Position numbers and translations under genes: made by a program
The notes under the pieces: model-generated
What the model saw: only the letters and a program-made list of their open reading frames with translations
Database searches by the model: none
What the model was told of the DNA's origin: nothing
Shown: in pieces, positions 1 through 11,108 of the stretch
Layout: every line of letters starts with the position of its first letter
Position numbering within the stretch: the first letter of the stretch is position 1
Assembly (NCBI GenBank): GCA_008802785.1
Contig: VUYT01000005.1
Location: forward strand, 62,001 to 126,000
Length of the DNA: 64,000 nucleotides
Source: Symmetrospora coprosmae
Taxonomy: Eukaryota > Basidiomycota > Cystobasidiomycetes > Symmetrosporaceae
Direction: 5' to 3'

Positions 1-678
1 CTGGCCTTGGAGAAAGTGCGACTGCGCGGGCGAATCTGGCACATGCTCGAAGGGGCGCACAACCGCCTGACGCACCTGAGCCTCGTCAGCGTGGGCTCGC
101 TGCAGCTCCGCGACCTGTGCCAGACGCTGACGGAGCACGGGCAGTCGCTCACGCACCTCGTCCTCATCGGCTGCCAGCTGGCCGGGGCTGACATGCGATC
201 CGGGCCGTTCTACAACGGCGGACCGGACGACGACAGCGAGGGATGGGGACCGGGAGGAGGGCGGCACGGCGCGTTCGACCGCGCACTGTCGGCTTGCGTC
301 AAGCTCGTCCACCTCTCGATCGAGCCGGGCAACCTCCCCGTCTTCCAGCCAGGCATCCTCTTCCGCGCGCTGGCCAAGCTCGAGACGCTCGAGTTCAACA
401 AGAAGGACGCCAATGCGTACGATGCGTCAGCGTGGATGAGCCTGTTGGGACTCGGACCCGTCCTGCTCGAGCAGAAGCGCAAGATGGAGAGTGGGTTGCG
501 ACAACACAAGGCTAGATGTGGCAGTTCCAGCTGATGCGCGAGTGCGCGAATGCCTCGCACAGAGATCCGCTTCGGACACGACTGGGTCAGCGACTCCCGG
601 CCGGTCGTCCTCCTCAAGACGAATTGGGCCAAGTTCGCGGATAGTGTCGAGTTTGGGCGCCTGGCCTACACGGCGTGA
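1..678 (+). CDS. Leucine-rich-repeat / F-box-like protein, 3' part only
   Basis: The reading frame is already open at base 1, so the 5' end lies outside the window. The visible part has repeated leucine-rich blocks (HNRLTHLSLVSVGSL, QSLTHLVLIGCQL, CVKLVHLSIEPGNL, LAKLETLEF), as in the LRR tails of fungal F-box-type proteins. The first frame runs to a stop at 532-534, but a 48-nt intron at about 495-542 (GT..AG, with CTGAT just before the acceptor) would join it to a good frame at 543-678 containing RFGHDWVSDSRPVVLLK and ending in LAYTA. The spliced end is my preference because that downstream frame reads like real protein. The F-box itself is not visible, so the class is inferred from the LRR pattern. 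Confidence 0.6.
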
Positions 679-1085
679 GCGGGGAACCGCGGATTCCTCC
701 ATCTCAGCAAGCATCACCTGTAGCATAGCCGTAGCATCCTGTGTATCGTAGCAAGCATTGCGCCATGACCATCTTTCGCAGCGTTGCCATCAGGCGGAGA
801 AGCCCCTCGTCCACCCGGAACTCATGAAGTTGGGCCTGCTTTCGCTCTTGCCTCCACACAGGCACACATTGACCAGATCCAGCAGCGCGGCCGTCGCTCT
901 TCACCATTCTCGGATCGACGACAGCGCGTCGATTGCTTTCTCTGCGTGTCCATCCATCCACAGCTCCGACTTCTTCTCCGCTCGCCGTCGTCGCCAGCTT
1001 CTTCTGTGCCAGCCCGTCACCATCCTTCAGTCGCAAGCTCAGCAGCAGCAGCAGCAGCAACACCACCACCACCACCACCAGCACA
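679..1085 (+). promoter_or_regulatory. ALA1 upstream region with in-frame presequence-like leader
   Basis: No separate gene is evident here. The ALA1 frame is open from 873 to the first ATG at 1086 and contains no ATG, yet it encodes a basic, acid-free stretch ([14 protein letters not shown], then an S/T-rich spacer) that resembles a mitochondrial presequence. Candidate near-cognate starts are ATT at 906, ACG at 918 and TTG at 933. Further upstream, an ATG at 765 in the same frame opens a 20-codon mini-frame (MTIFRSVAIRRRSPSS...) closed by TGA at 825. A CAG/CAC-type microsatellite occupies 1041-1080. Confidence 0.5.
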
Positions 1086-4000
1086 ATGGCAGCGTCGCAG
1101 CTCACAGCGCAGCAGCAGAAATGGCCAGCAGCCAAGGTCCGAGAGACATACATTGACTTCTTTACCAAGCAGAACGGCCACACCTTCTGGCCGTCGAGCA
1201 AGACGGTCCCTTACGATGACCCGACCTTGCTGTTCACAAACAGCGGGATGGTCCAGGTGCGTGCCTGAGCAGCGGCAAGAGGAGCAGCGAGGACGCAGGA
1301 GTAGGAGCAGGCACGGGTGAGATCGGCGCAGCGACTGCTGCGGTACCGCGCTGGGAGGCTCCTCAGCTAGAGCCGAGTCATGCAGGGCAGCCGAGGAGGC
1401 GGCCTGGGAGAGACGCGCCGCGTCCTTCCCAACTGGCCGCTGCTCACCGGGCAGCAGCCTCATCTCTCATCCCGCGCTGGCTGCTCGTCTGCCTGTCTCT
1501 CTCGCGTCCTGCTTCCCTTCTCCTGGCGTTCTCCCTCACCGGCCGACACTACCCTCGAGAGTGGCAAGCTGACGAGCCCACTATCGACTCCGTATCGCAG
1601 TACAAGCCCATCTTCCTCGGCATTGCAGACCAGAACACCGATTTCGGCAGGCTTAAGCGAGCAGTCAACAGTCAGAAGTGTATTCGCGCAGGCGGGAAGC
1701 ACAATGGTGTGTCGCGGCTCTGACAAGCTCGCTACATTGGCACGCGCGACTGAAAGCGCAGCTTTTCTCAGACCTCGACGATGTCGGAAAGGACGAGACA
1801 CATCTTACCTTGTCAGTGTCCCTCCTTCGCGCCTGAGCGGGCTCCTCGGGCTAACCCCATCGATGCTGACCCTCAAACAGCTTCGAGATGCTGGGCAACT
1901 GGTCATTCGGCGACTACTTCAAGGTGAGGGGATGCTGTTCAATTTGCTACGCACGTGTACCTTGCCGACGCAATGCCCCTTATCTTCCGCACACGCGCAG
2001 AGAGAGGCCATCCAGATGGCATGGAAGCTTCTGACCGAGGTGTACGGCCTGGACCCCGAGCGCCTCTACGTCTCGTACTTCCAGGGCGATGAAAAGCAAG
2101 GCCTTGCGCCAGATCTCGAGGCAAAGCAGATCTGGATTGACACTGGAGTGCCGGAGAGCCGCATCGTGCCAGGCAATGCTAAGGACAACTTCTGGGGTAA
2201 GTCGCCAGCGAGTTCTGGAGTATGGTACATCCTCACTCACCCTCTCTGCTTCGCGCGCATGTAGAGATGGGACCGACTGGACCTTGCGGGCCCTGCTCCG
2301 AGATCCACTACGACCACGTTGGCGGCCGAGCTGCCGCAGATCTTGTCAACGTTGACGGCTCTCAGGTCATCGAAATCTGGAACCTCGTCTTCATGCAGTA
2401 CAACCGCGAGGCCGATCTCAGCCTGAAGAACCTGCCCAACAAGCACATCGATACTGGTCTTGGCTTTGAGCGACTCGTCTCGGTGCTGCAGGGCGTGAGC
2501 TCCAACTACGACACGGACGTCTTCACCCCGCTCTTCGCCAGGATCCAGGAACTCACAAAGGCTCGTCCATACGCTGGCAAGTTTGGTTCAGAAGACACGG
2601 ACAGCATCGACACTGCCTACCGAGTCGTTGCGGATCACGTCAGGACGCTCGTCTTTGCGCTCGCCGATGGCGGCGTCCCCAGTAATATCGGGCGTGGCTA
2701 CGTCCTTCGGCGTATCCTGCGACGAGGATCCCGCTTCATCCGAAAGAAGTTTGGCGTGCCCATCGGATCTTTCTTCTCCTCGCTCATGCCCGCCCTTGTC
2801 GACCAGCTGGTGAGTGCATGGAGGATTGCCTTGCGCACAACAAGGACTAACTCGTTAGTCTCACTCACAGGGCTCCTTCTTCCCCGAGCTGACGACAAAG
2901 GTGGAGACGATCAAGCTGCTGCTCGACGAGGAGGAGGAGTCTTTCGCGCGCACCCTCGATAGGGGAGAGAAGCTGTTCGACAGTTACGCTGCCACTGCAA
3001 AGGCCAACAACCAGACCGAGCTCAACGGCAAGGACGTCTGGAAGCTGTACGACACCTTCGGCTTTCCCGTGGACCTGACGGAGATCATGGCCGAGGAACA
3101 GGGTCTCAAGATCAACCAGAAGGAGTTTGAAGCTGCTCAGGCTGCGAGCAAGGAGGCAAGCAAGGGTCTCGCCAAAAAGAGCGACACCGAAATCGTCAAG
3201 CTAGACGTGCACGATATTGCTCAGCTCGAGAAGAACGCCGATGTGCCAAAGACGAACGATGACGCCAAGTACGGCCGTGAGAACATCTCTGCACAGGTTA
3301 AGGCCATCTACGACAGCCGAGCGTTCCACCCTTCGACCAGCGACATCGCGCCTGGCAAGAGCTTCGGGATTATTCTCGACAAGACGTGCTTCTATGCCGA
3401 GTCGGGTGGACAGGAGGGCGATACTGGCATCATTACGATTGACGGCAAGGTCGAGTTCGAAGTGGAGGATGTCCAAGTCTTCAACGGTTACGTTATGCAC
3501 GTTGGTACATTGAAAGAGGGGCAGCTCTCTCTCAATGATCAGGTCACTTGCACGTATGATGAGGTGTGTCTGATCGGACTGGTAGGCCGGCGTATGCGCT
3601 CTCACTCGAGGTCTGACGGATGAGCCCCCCGTCCTTTGACAGCTCCGCCGGTGGCCCATCCGCAATAACCACACTGGCACACACATTTTGAATTTCGCCC
3701 TTCGCGAGGTGCTTGGCGACCACATTGATCAGCGCGGCTCGCTTGTCGCGCCGACAAAGCTGCGCTTCGACTTCTCGCACAAAGGGCCGGTAACGGTGCC
3801 TGAGCTCGAAAAGATCGAGTTCATCTGCAACGACTGGATCAAGAAGAATGTCGCCGTATACAGCAAAGAGCTGCCGCTCAAGCTTGCACACGACATTCCT
3901 GGTCTTCGAGCGGTCTTTGGAGAGGCGTACCCGGATCCCGTCCGTGTGGTCACGCTCGAGTTCAGCGTCGACGAAATTGCTGCAGACATTGCCAACCCGA

Positions 4001-4902
4001 AGTGGCGGCAAACGAGCGTCGAGTTTTGCGGTGGAACGTAAGTTCTTTTCCGTCGGATCCGGGTCTCCCAGATCCGCGTCCAGATCCGCTGAGACTGCCC
4101 TTTCGGACTTCGCAGGCACGTCAAGACAACCGGCGACATCAAAGACTTTGTCATTACGGAAGAGGCTGGCATTGCAAAGGGCGTTCGGCGCATCATTGCC
4201 GTCACCGCCACCGAGGCGCGGGAGGCATCGCACCTTGCCAACGAGGCCGAAGATGAGCTGAATCACATCAAGACGCTCAAGGGCAAGGAGCGCGAGAAGG
4301 CTGCAAAGTCGTATCTGACAGTACGTGTGGTCGACCGCCACAAGGCATCTCCTCTCGGAGCTTTCGACTGACATGTCGACTCGCTCGCTGCGCATCGCCA
4401 TCAGTCCCTCGATGCGAAAGACATCTCGCAGATCCGTCGAGCAAAGCTGAAGGAGCAGCACACAAAGCTGACTAAGGAGCTCGTGGAGGAGGCCAAGGTG
4501 CTAGAGCGCGCCGAGAGCAAGAAGGCAGTCGACGCCGTGACAGAGTTCTTCACTGCCAACCCCAATGCGCGGGTATGCGTGCTCGAGGTCGACGTGGGAG
4601 GCACGACCAAGGCGCTGCAGGCTGCCCTGCAGCACGTTACCAAGCAGTACCAGCGCGCTGCTTACCTGTTCAGCGTCGACAAGGCAGAGGGCAAGGTCAT
4701 TCACGTCAACCTTCTGCCAAAGGCTGAAGTGTCAAAGACGTTCAACTGCAAGGAGTGGATCGCCGCAGTGAGCAAGATTGTTGGCGGGCGCGGAGGCGGT
4801 AAAGATGAGGGCGCACAGGCCATCGGGACAGACGCTACCAAAGTGCAGGAGGCAATTCAGGAGGCAAAGGCTTACTACGAGAAGGGTCGGGGATCTTTGT
4901 GA
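1086..4902 (+). CDS. ALA1: Alanyl-tRNA synthetase
   Basis: Charges tRNA-Ala and edits mischarged Ser/Gly; normally needed in cytosol and mitochondria. Ten exons: 1086-1256, 1601-1706, 1772-1811, 1881-1923, 2001-2196, 2265-2809, 2871-3563, 3643-4037, 4116-4320 and 4405-4902, giving 963 aa, the usual size. Family landmarks in order: class II catalytic core with [37 protein letters not shown] and [15 protein letters not shown]; the GLGFERL block; the editing domain with zinc-site motifs HTGTH and CGGTH; and the C-terminal C-Ala region. All nine introns are short and have ordinary GT-AG ends. ATG 1086 gives a cytosolic form beginning [15 protein letters not shown] mitochondrial form could arise from upstream non-AUG initiation in the same frame. 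No other synthetase for mitochondrial Ala is visible here. Confidence 0.95.
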
Positions 4903-5074
4903 TGGCGCATACATGAGCAATCTAGACACTCCTCGTTCTTGACAGGGTCGTGAGGATCTCATTTCGGAATCTTGCCGTCGCGTCCGTCCAGGGCGTCAAC
5001 CGGGTCAAGGGGCACACCTCTTTGCCTCCGCTCGACACCTGCACGAGTGCACATTACCTACTCGAGTTACTACA

Positions 5075-6301
5075 ATGTCTCATGCAGGGCTCGCCGATAA
5101 TAGCCATGTCTCCAAGACAAATCTACTCTCACTGCCCGTCGAGATCATCGAGCGCATTGCTGGCAACCTGGCGACGCGACAAAGTGAGTGCCAGACCCGC
5201 TTGATGCAAGGCTCGATTGGTGCATGCGCTGAGATACAAGCCATGGCGTGCTATCTCGCAGTCTACACCTTGATGCACGCTCACCGGCACCTACGCGATG
5301 CCTGCGTCGATGCACTTTATCGGTCTGCCACGATCCAGCTATTCATGTACGACAGCAGGTTCAGCGGCCTCGAAATCAATGTCCACCCTGTAAAGCTTGT
5401 GGACTATATTACAACATCCCACAGAGCCGCGTCGATTCCCAACCTCGCCATCCACTTTGGAAGCCTTGCGCAGAGTGCCACTTGGGCTGCCTCCAGGGAG
5501 GTTGCACCGCTGCTCGAGCAGCTGGGGGAAATCATCAGACATCTCCTGCCGATCAGCCTTGCCCTTTCTGGCAGTAGCGAGAACCATCCCCTGACTGCAC
5601 TCGTCGCTGAGCAGCTCAATGTGGATCGTTTGCGAAGACTATCGGCGAACTGGAGTCGCCACGACACGACGGGGTCAGACCTCCTCGAGAAAGTCCTTCA
5701 CAGGGCCGCGCCAGACTTGACCGATCTCAGCATTGCAGGCGACGAGACAATCGATCCGGACTTTTCGCAAGCCGCGTCGCTCGCGAACTTGCGCCGCATA
5801 ACGCTTTTACGCGCGCCTTTGCCCAGCGGCGAAGCGTACATCAACAGCATTCTCAGCAGCGCGTCGCAGCTTTCGCACCTTGACCTCACTTTCGTGGTCG
5901 GCGCGGAACCATCTGGCCACAGACAGCGCATCGTGCGAATGATGGCTGGCTCGCTCAAGTCGCTGGAATTGCAAAGCTTCCAGACCTACGTACCCCACTC
6001 TGCGGCTTTCGCCATCGATCTCAGCGCTATGCAATCACTTCAATACCTCAAGATCAGATACGGCGATTGGGACATCGTGCACGCCCTGCCTTCGGGGTTG
6101 CAGCAACTGGAGCTCGTGGGTGTCGGCGCCAGCTATGACAATCTGGACAAGATCGTCGAACAGTTGGCCGATGTCGCCTGGCAACCGCGCCTATGCCTTT
6201 TGACCATCCGTCGTGCTCAGACATTGCCGGAGAAATTCCGTCCGTGCCTCGCGGCACTGCCCGCTTCGAGGGGCTTACAGGTCATAGTGAAGGGCATGTA
6301 A
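5075..6301 (+). CDS. F-box / LRR-like protein
   Basis: The N-terminus fits an F-box: LLSLPVEIIERIAGNLATRQ, then after an intron YTLMHAHRHLRDACVDALYR. F-box proteins bind Skp1 and recruit targets to SCF ubiquitin ligases. The rest is a leucine-rich series of degenerate repeats (LTDLSIAG, LANLRRITLL, LSHLDLTFV, LKSLELQSF, LQYLKIRY, LQQLELVGV). The frame is open throughout as 408 codons, but 5184-5261 looks like a 78-nt intron (GTGAGTGCC..CTCGCAG), a multiple of three with no stop. Removing it restores F-box spacing and gives 382 aa. The target is unknown. ATG 5075 was chosen as the first ATG before the F-box. Confidence 0.8.
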   Translation: MSHAGLADNSHVSKTNLLSLPVEIIERIAGNLATRQSECQTRLMQGSIGACAEIQAMACYLAVYTLMHAHRHLRDACVDALYRSATIQLFMYDSRFSGLEINVHPVKLVDYITTSHRAASIPNLAIHFGSLAQSATWAASREVAPLLEQLGEIIRHLLPISLALSGSSENHPLTALVAEQLNVDRLRRLSANWSRHDTTGSDLLEKVLHRAAPDLTDLSIAGDETIDPDFSQAASLANLRRITLLRAPLPSGEAYINSILSSASQLSHLDLTFVVGAEPSGHRQRIVRMMAGSLKSLELQSFQTYVPHSAAFAIDLSAMQSLQYLKIRYGDWDIVHALPSGLQQLELVGVGASYDNLDKIVEQLADVAWQPRLCLLTIRRAQTLPEKFRPCLAALPASRGLQVIVKGM

Positions 6302-6610
6302 GCATCCAAGCGGTTTGCGCAAGCTAGAAGGGTCGGCGACCATCAATGCGGAGGGGAATCAGGTGCCAGGTGCGAGGAGGGCGGACTACTCCGACGGAGC
6401 GGGCCTGCGTGCTTGTGAGAGCACGATCGATCTAGATAAGTCGACTGGCAGCCTCTGCCATTACGACTTCTAGATCGCTGCTCGAGTACCTCATTAATAG
6501 GTTCGCTTGTACATTCGCCATCGGCTTCCACTGTCTATAACTGTACTGCTAAGACTGCACTTCCGCTACAAATCTCCCATCGTGCCTCTACCATGCGTAA
6601 TGAGCTGTTC
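6302..6610. other. Intergenic, convergent 3' ends
   Basis: This is the space between the F-box gene and the minus-strand efflux-pump gene, so both 3' ends lie here. It is somewhat AT-richer towards 6530-6610. I see no gene or repeat in it. Confidence 0.6.
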
Positions 6611-8653
6611 TTAGACTAAGGTAGACTCCTTTTCGAGGGTCTTGCTGTGCGGGTGCTCCAGGTCCCACTCTGCGTCCGTCTTTGACTCCAGAGGCAAGCT
6701 GCGGATCGCCAGCGAGACTAGCAGTCCGAGCCCAGAGAGGCCGATTACGATGTACCAGATGACTCGCAGTGAATCGGCAAAAGCGAGTCGGATTGCGGTG
6801 CGCAGAGGCTCCGGGATGGAGGAGATCTGAGTGATGGCCCCGAAAGCACTGCCTGCGCCATGCGGGAGGCTGGCAAGGTATTCTGCCGGGAGGCGGCTCC
6901 CGAGCTCGTTATTGAGGGCCGTCGCTCCGATCGTGATTCCCAGTACCTGGCCGAAACTGCGAGTGAAGCCTGAGGTTACAAAGCGCCTCGGGTCAGTCAT
7001 TGTCATTGATTTCGTATGTGCAATTGCACTCACCATGGGCGCCCATCGCGACGGCATTGCGTGAAGGCGGCAATGGTGCGAGAACGGCAAAGGTAGTGCA
7101 TGCGTATCCCAGTCCCAGGCCCACGGCAAAAAGGACCTGACTGTTGCGAGAGACCTATCAGCGCCTGTGCGAACACGAATAAGAGCGAAGTCGGCTCACA
7201 GTCCATGAGCCATGACCCAAGAGGAATCAACTCGGATGAGAGTGAGGAGACCGGCGCCGACGATGCAGCAGACCCAGAGAAGGACGTTTTGAGGCGCGTA
7301 TTTGCCGGTGACCGTGACGCTGATGCCTGTCAGGATGGCGACTGGAGCCACCACGAATGCTGTCGGGAAGAGATCGATACCACTCCGTACCGCGCCGTGG
7401 CCCCTCGACTGGAAGTAGACCGGCAGGTAGTAGAAGAGCATGATGGAGACGATTCCGTGGAGTAGAGTGCTGAGATAGCCCGCAACGGTTGTCCTGTTCT
7501 GGAGGAGCTCGATTGGAATGATTGGGTGCTGAGGGTATTTGGCCTCCACGAAGAAGAAGACGACGAGCAGGGCAGCGCCTCCGATGAGCGGGACGAGTAC
7601 GGCTGCACTCTTCCAAGCGAACATGTCGCCTCCGAAACTCAAGCCGAGAATGAGGCCGGTAGAGGCAGCGATAAAGAGGATGCTGCCGAGCCAGTCGATC
7701 CGGCCGAGCTTTTCCTTCAGGCTGCCAGCAGGGATCTTGAGAGTTGACATGAAGATGAGAATGAGGGCGATGGAAAGTCCGGCGATAGGTAGATTGAGGT
7801 AGAAGAGCCATCGCCAGTTGGACTCTGCAAGTGCTCCTCCAAGGACCGGCCCGATCGCGCTGGCGATTGCCCAGACGAGTCCCAACAGACCGAAGAAGAG
7901 CCCCCGTTCGGCCAGAGGAACGAGGTCGGCGACCAGAATCTCGACAAGGCTGAGAATACCCCCGCCACCGACACCAGCGATAGTTCTGCCAGCGATCATG
8001 GTATCCATCGACTTTGCGGAGCCGCAGATGGCGCTCCCGACGGCGAAAAAGAGGACGGCGGCGATGAGGTTGTTCTTGCGACCGAACTGCAACAAGCGTC
8101 GTGATCAGCCTTGACTGAATGAGGAAACAAAGTGAAGAAAGGCATGTTGCGCACGGTCTGAGCGAGTCCAGCGAAAATGGGAATGAAACTTGTGCTCGAC
8201 AGAGCGTATGATGAAGCGATCCAGGATAGGAGTCTCCCCCGAGGTCCGCGGCGATGGTGGGCACTGACAAGGCAAGGATGCCGGATGGTCAGCATTTCTG
8301 CAGATTGTCTGAAACGAGGAGGCCCGATCCGACGTTCAGACCGACTCACAAGCTGTCGACAGAGCGGTCAAGTCCAGAGCACTAAGGAAGCAGGTGACCA
8401 TGAGGACGAGCATGATCATCCAGAAGCTGCAGCGAGCGTCGACAGGGGGTTTCAAGGGAGCATCAGTTCACGGGTCCGCCATTGTTGCCTTCGCGTCCAG
8501 AGAGGAGATGCCGACGCACTTCAGCCCTTTGCCGGTCTTGGTCGCGGGCGCATCGGTTGCTTCTTGCACATCCTTCGCATGACTCTTCTCCGACGGTACT
8601 TGCTGCAGCGTTTCAGGGTCGCTTGCTGTAGGCGTCATAGGTGGTGCCTCCAT
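6611..8653 (-). CDS. MFS DHA2-type (14-TMS) drug/toxin efflux transporter, with one frame break
   Basis: A proton-antiport efflux pump of the plasma membrane. Exons on the minus strand: 8653-8472, 8426-8350, 8263-8155, 8086-7200, 7140-7034 and 6969-6611. Family motifs: LDLTALSTALPTIAADLG (motif D2-like), FGRKNN (motif A) and GRTIAGVGGGGILSLVEILV (motif B), with about 14 hydrophobic segments and an acidic C-terminal tail. The exon total is 1721 nt, one short of a multiple of three. The break is localised: within exon 3 the frame reading GGDSY must shift by one base to continue as WIASSYALSSTSFIP, at about 8219-8226, and no intron fits in that space. Either the gene carries a one-base deletion or the base is missing from the assembly. 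The substrate is unknown. It is divergent from the acetyltransferase-like gene at 9262. Confidence 0.85.
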
Positions 8654-9261
8654 CTTCACTCGGAGCAGCCACGTGAGATGCGGATAGGGGTCGTGTTTAT
8701 AGCAGTGGAAAGGAAAGCGGAGTGAGTGATGCAAGGAAGAAAGAGAGAGAGTGGCAGATGGATCAGTCTTGCTTAAGTATTCGAGGCATTCGGGGATTGC
8801 GCAGAGGACTTACGTGCGACAGCGGCGCAGCAGCATGCCTGTTTTCTCGGGCAGGTCGGGCGGGTCCGCCTTTCGGGCGCGTCGGTCGAGCCTCCTGCCC
8901 GAGCACCCCGAGCTCGAGACCGCATGGGCTGATCCGAGGCGGCCGCTATGAGGTACACCGCACCGAGCACACTCCGAGCGTTAATAGCGGCTCTGTAACT
9001 GCAGTAAGCGCTTCACAGCTGCGTCATCAATCTATCGGGCCCGCTGTACAGTATGACGCCCGAGGCCAGGCCCTGAAGCTCTGTGTTGCCGCGACAGGGC
9101 GGACATAATGCAGCGTATCTCCGCGATAAGATGGGCGGGATGCCACGCGGCTGAGTTGCCGCACTCAGGCACAGACCCCCTCTGCAAAGGCGCCTCCTGG
9201 TTCTTGTCGTACTGTACCGCACGGTCGCACGTTCATCAATCTGACCAGCAACAGCGCAATC
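8654..9261. promoter_or_regulatory. Divergent promoter region between efflux pump and acetyltransferase-like gene
   Basis: The 608 bp separate the ATG of the minus-strand MFS gene (8653) from the ATG of the plus-strand acetyltransferase-like gene (9262), so both promoters should lie here. I see no credible coding frame and did not identify a specific operator. Confidence 0.5.
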
Positions 9262-10997
9262 ATGTCTCAAACCGTGCGACCACTCGGTGGGTCTTGTCAG
9301 CAGATCCGCCGTTTGCCGCCTCTGTAAGCTGACCCGTGAACTCCAGGCTGGCACGAGCGGTTCAGCATCACCCGCACCAACATTGGCTGTCCCGCTGTAG
9401 TGTGCATCCTCGCAACTCTAGATGCCGACCTTCATGCAGCGCGCACGAGCATCGAGACCCGCCTAACCGAACTCCTCGAAGGCGTGCCCCACCTGTCCTG
9501 CCGCGTCGCTGGCAGCAAGACAGAAACGCCCGAATGGGTCAACAGGAACCCACCGCTCACCTCTGCGGACGTGCTCTTCTTGCCGGGCTCTGCATCGGAC
9601 TCCAAGGACGTGCGCGACTCCCGCGAAGATCGCATAGCCCGCCTGTTGCTGCGTGAGACGGCAGCATTGACACGTCAGGATGTCGAGAACGACCCTCTCT
9701 TCCGCCTCGCGCTCTATCCGTGCTCGCGCAGCGAGGGATGCCAGGTCGTCCTCACCGTCCACCACGTTCTGGCGGACGGCAAGGGCTGCTTGGCCCTCTT
9801 CGAGGCCCTGCTGTCGTCTTCGCCTCTTGGGCCGGCGCAGCTCGGTTCCTGGCCTGCTAACAGCATACCCGCTGCCTCCGACGCGGTCATCTCGATGAAA
9901 CCGTTGCTTTCCTACCTCCTTCCTATCATCTGGCGTGAGATTATTCTGCCCAAATTGCCGAGTAGCCTTGCAGGCTGGCTCGCTGGACCTCCGGCCTGGC
10001 CTAGAGCGTCGGAGATAGCGCGCAACCCGCTGGAGTGCCCTACGAGCGCGAAATTACTCTACTTTGGAGACAACAGCCAGCTCGTCCAGGAGCTCAAGGC
10101 TGTCGGGAAGGGGATCGGTATCCCCACCCTGCATGGGGTCCTGCATGCTGCCGCACTCGCTGCTCTCTGGGCCTCTCTGCCTGAGGATGCGATATCTCAT
10201 GAGCGCACTCTGAAGACTGGCAACCCCACGTCTCTACGGGATGGGCAGGACCCGAAGCACGGCCGGATAACTGGCAATTTTGTCGGTACCGTAGGTGGTT
10301 ACGACGAGGCTCGCTCTACGCGCGGAGTACCCCCGAACAACACGTAGCTGACGCGCTCCGCCAAATTTATGTGCTCCCTCGCTCCTGCCCACGCACAGTT
10401 CGATTCGGAGTTGCCCACGTCCGCGAGTACGCCTCTGTGGACTGCCGCACAGCGATTTGCGACGGAAAGTGGGTGATCATGTATTGTGCGTTTGCGTGCA
10501 CGGCAGGCTTAGATTGTCTCCGATACGCAGGCAGCTCGCCATGGGCGAAGCAGACGGCGCCGTATGGCATCGGCATGCTCAGTCTGGTTTCTACAACGCC
10601 ACCAGCTGCAGACTCACCCCACGCCGGCTTGACTTCATGGGACGCGCACTTCCTCACGGCCGCGCGCTCGTCACTACCGTATACTTCGGCGATGGAGCTG
10701 TCCAACCTCGGTGCGTTCACAAGCGAAAGCGATACAACGCTGGGTATACGCGATGTATGCTGGATTCAGAATCCGACGCCCATGAGCGCGGCCCTCGACC
10801 TCAACATCATTGGCGCACAGGGACGGCTGGCTGTCGTCGTGGGGTACAGGCAGGGCGCGGTGGACGAGGAAATTGTGCACCGCTTTGTGCACTGCTTTGA
10901 CAAGATGATCCGACTGTTGGCAGCAAGTGACCAGGAGATCATCGCCGCGAGGGTCACTTTCGGTCAGATCCGCAACATCCTTCTACAAGAGAAGTAA
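9262..10997 (+). CDS. Alcohol acetyltransferase-like (AATase family) acyltransferase
   Basis: Predicted CoA-dependent acyltransferase with the condensation-domain fold, which esterifies or acetylates alcohols, amines or other small acceptors. Exons 9262-9286, 9347-10290, 10399-10468 and 10531-10997 give 501 aa. The start is supported because the tiny first exon (MSQTVRPLG) splices straight into WHERFSITRTNIGCPAVV, matching the family N-terminus. The catalytic HHxxxDG motif is present as HHVLADG in exon 2. ITGNFVGT|FDSELPTS across intron 2 and RFATES|SSPWAK across intron 3 confirm the joins, and the C-terminal part reads MELSNLGAF and VVGYRQGAV. Its divergent neighbour is an efflux pump, so the pair may make and export, or modify and expel, a small molecule. 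The acceptor is unknown. Confidence 0.85.
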
Positions 10998-11108
10998 GGC
11001 CGTGCTCGTTGCATTCGTAGTTGCAGTTAATACAAAGAGCATCAACGTGCAGTCTGCCCATACGTGTGTCAACAACATTCACTTCCAGCAATAGAGTCAC
11101 AGGCAGCA

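Noticed and set aside
7227-8270. Long (347-codon) frame on the minus strand of the efflux pump gene
   Set aside because: Arg/Pro-rich shadow of the transporter frame; it only shares the LPTIAADLGGDSY piece because of the frame break there.
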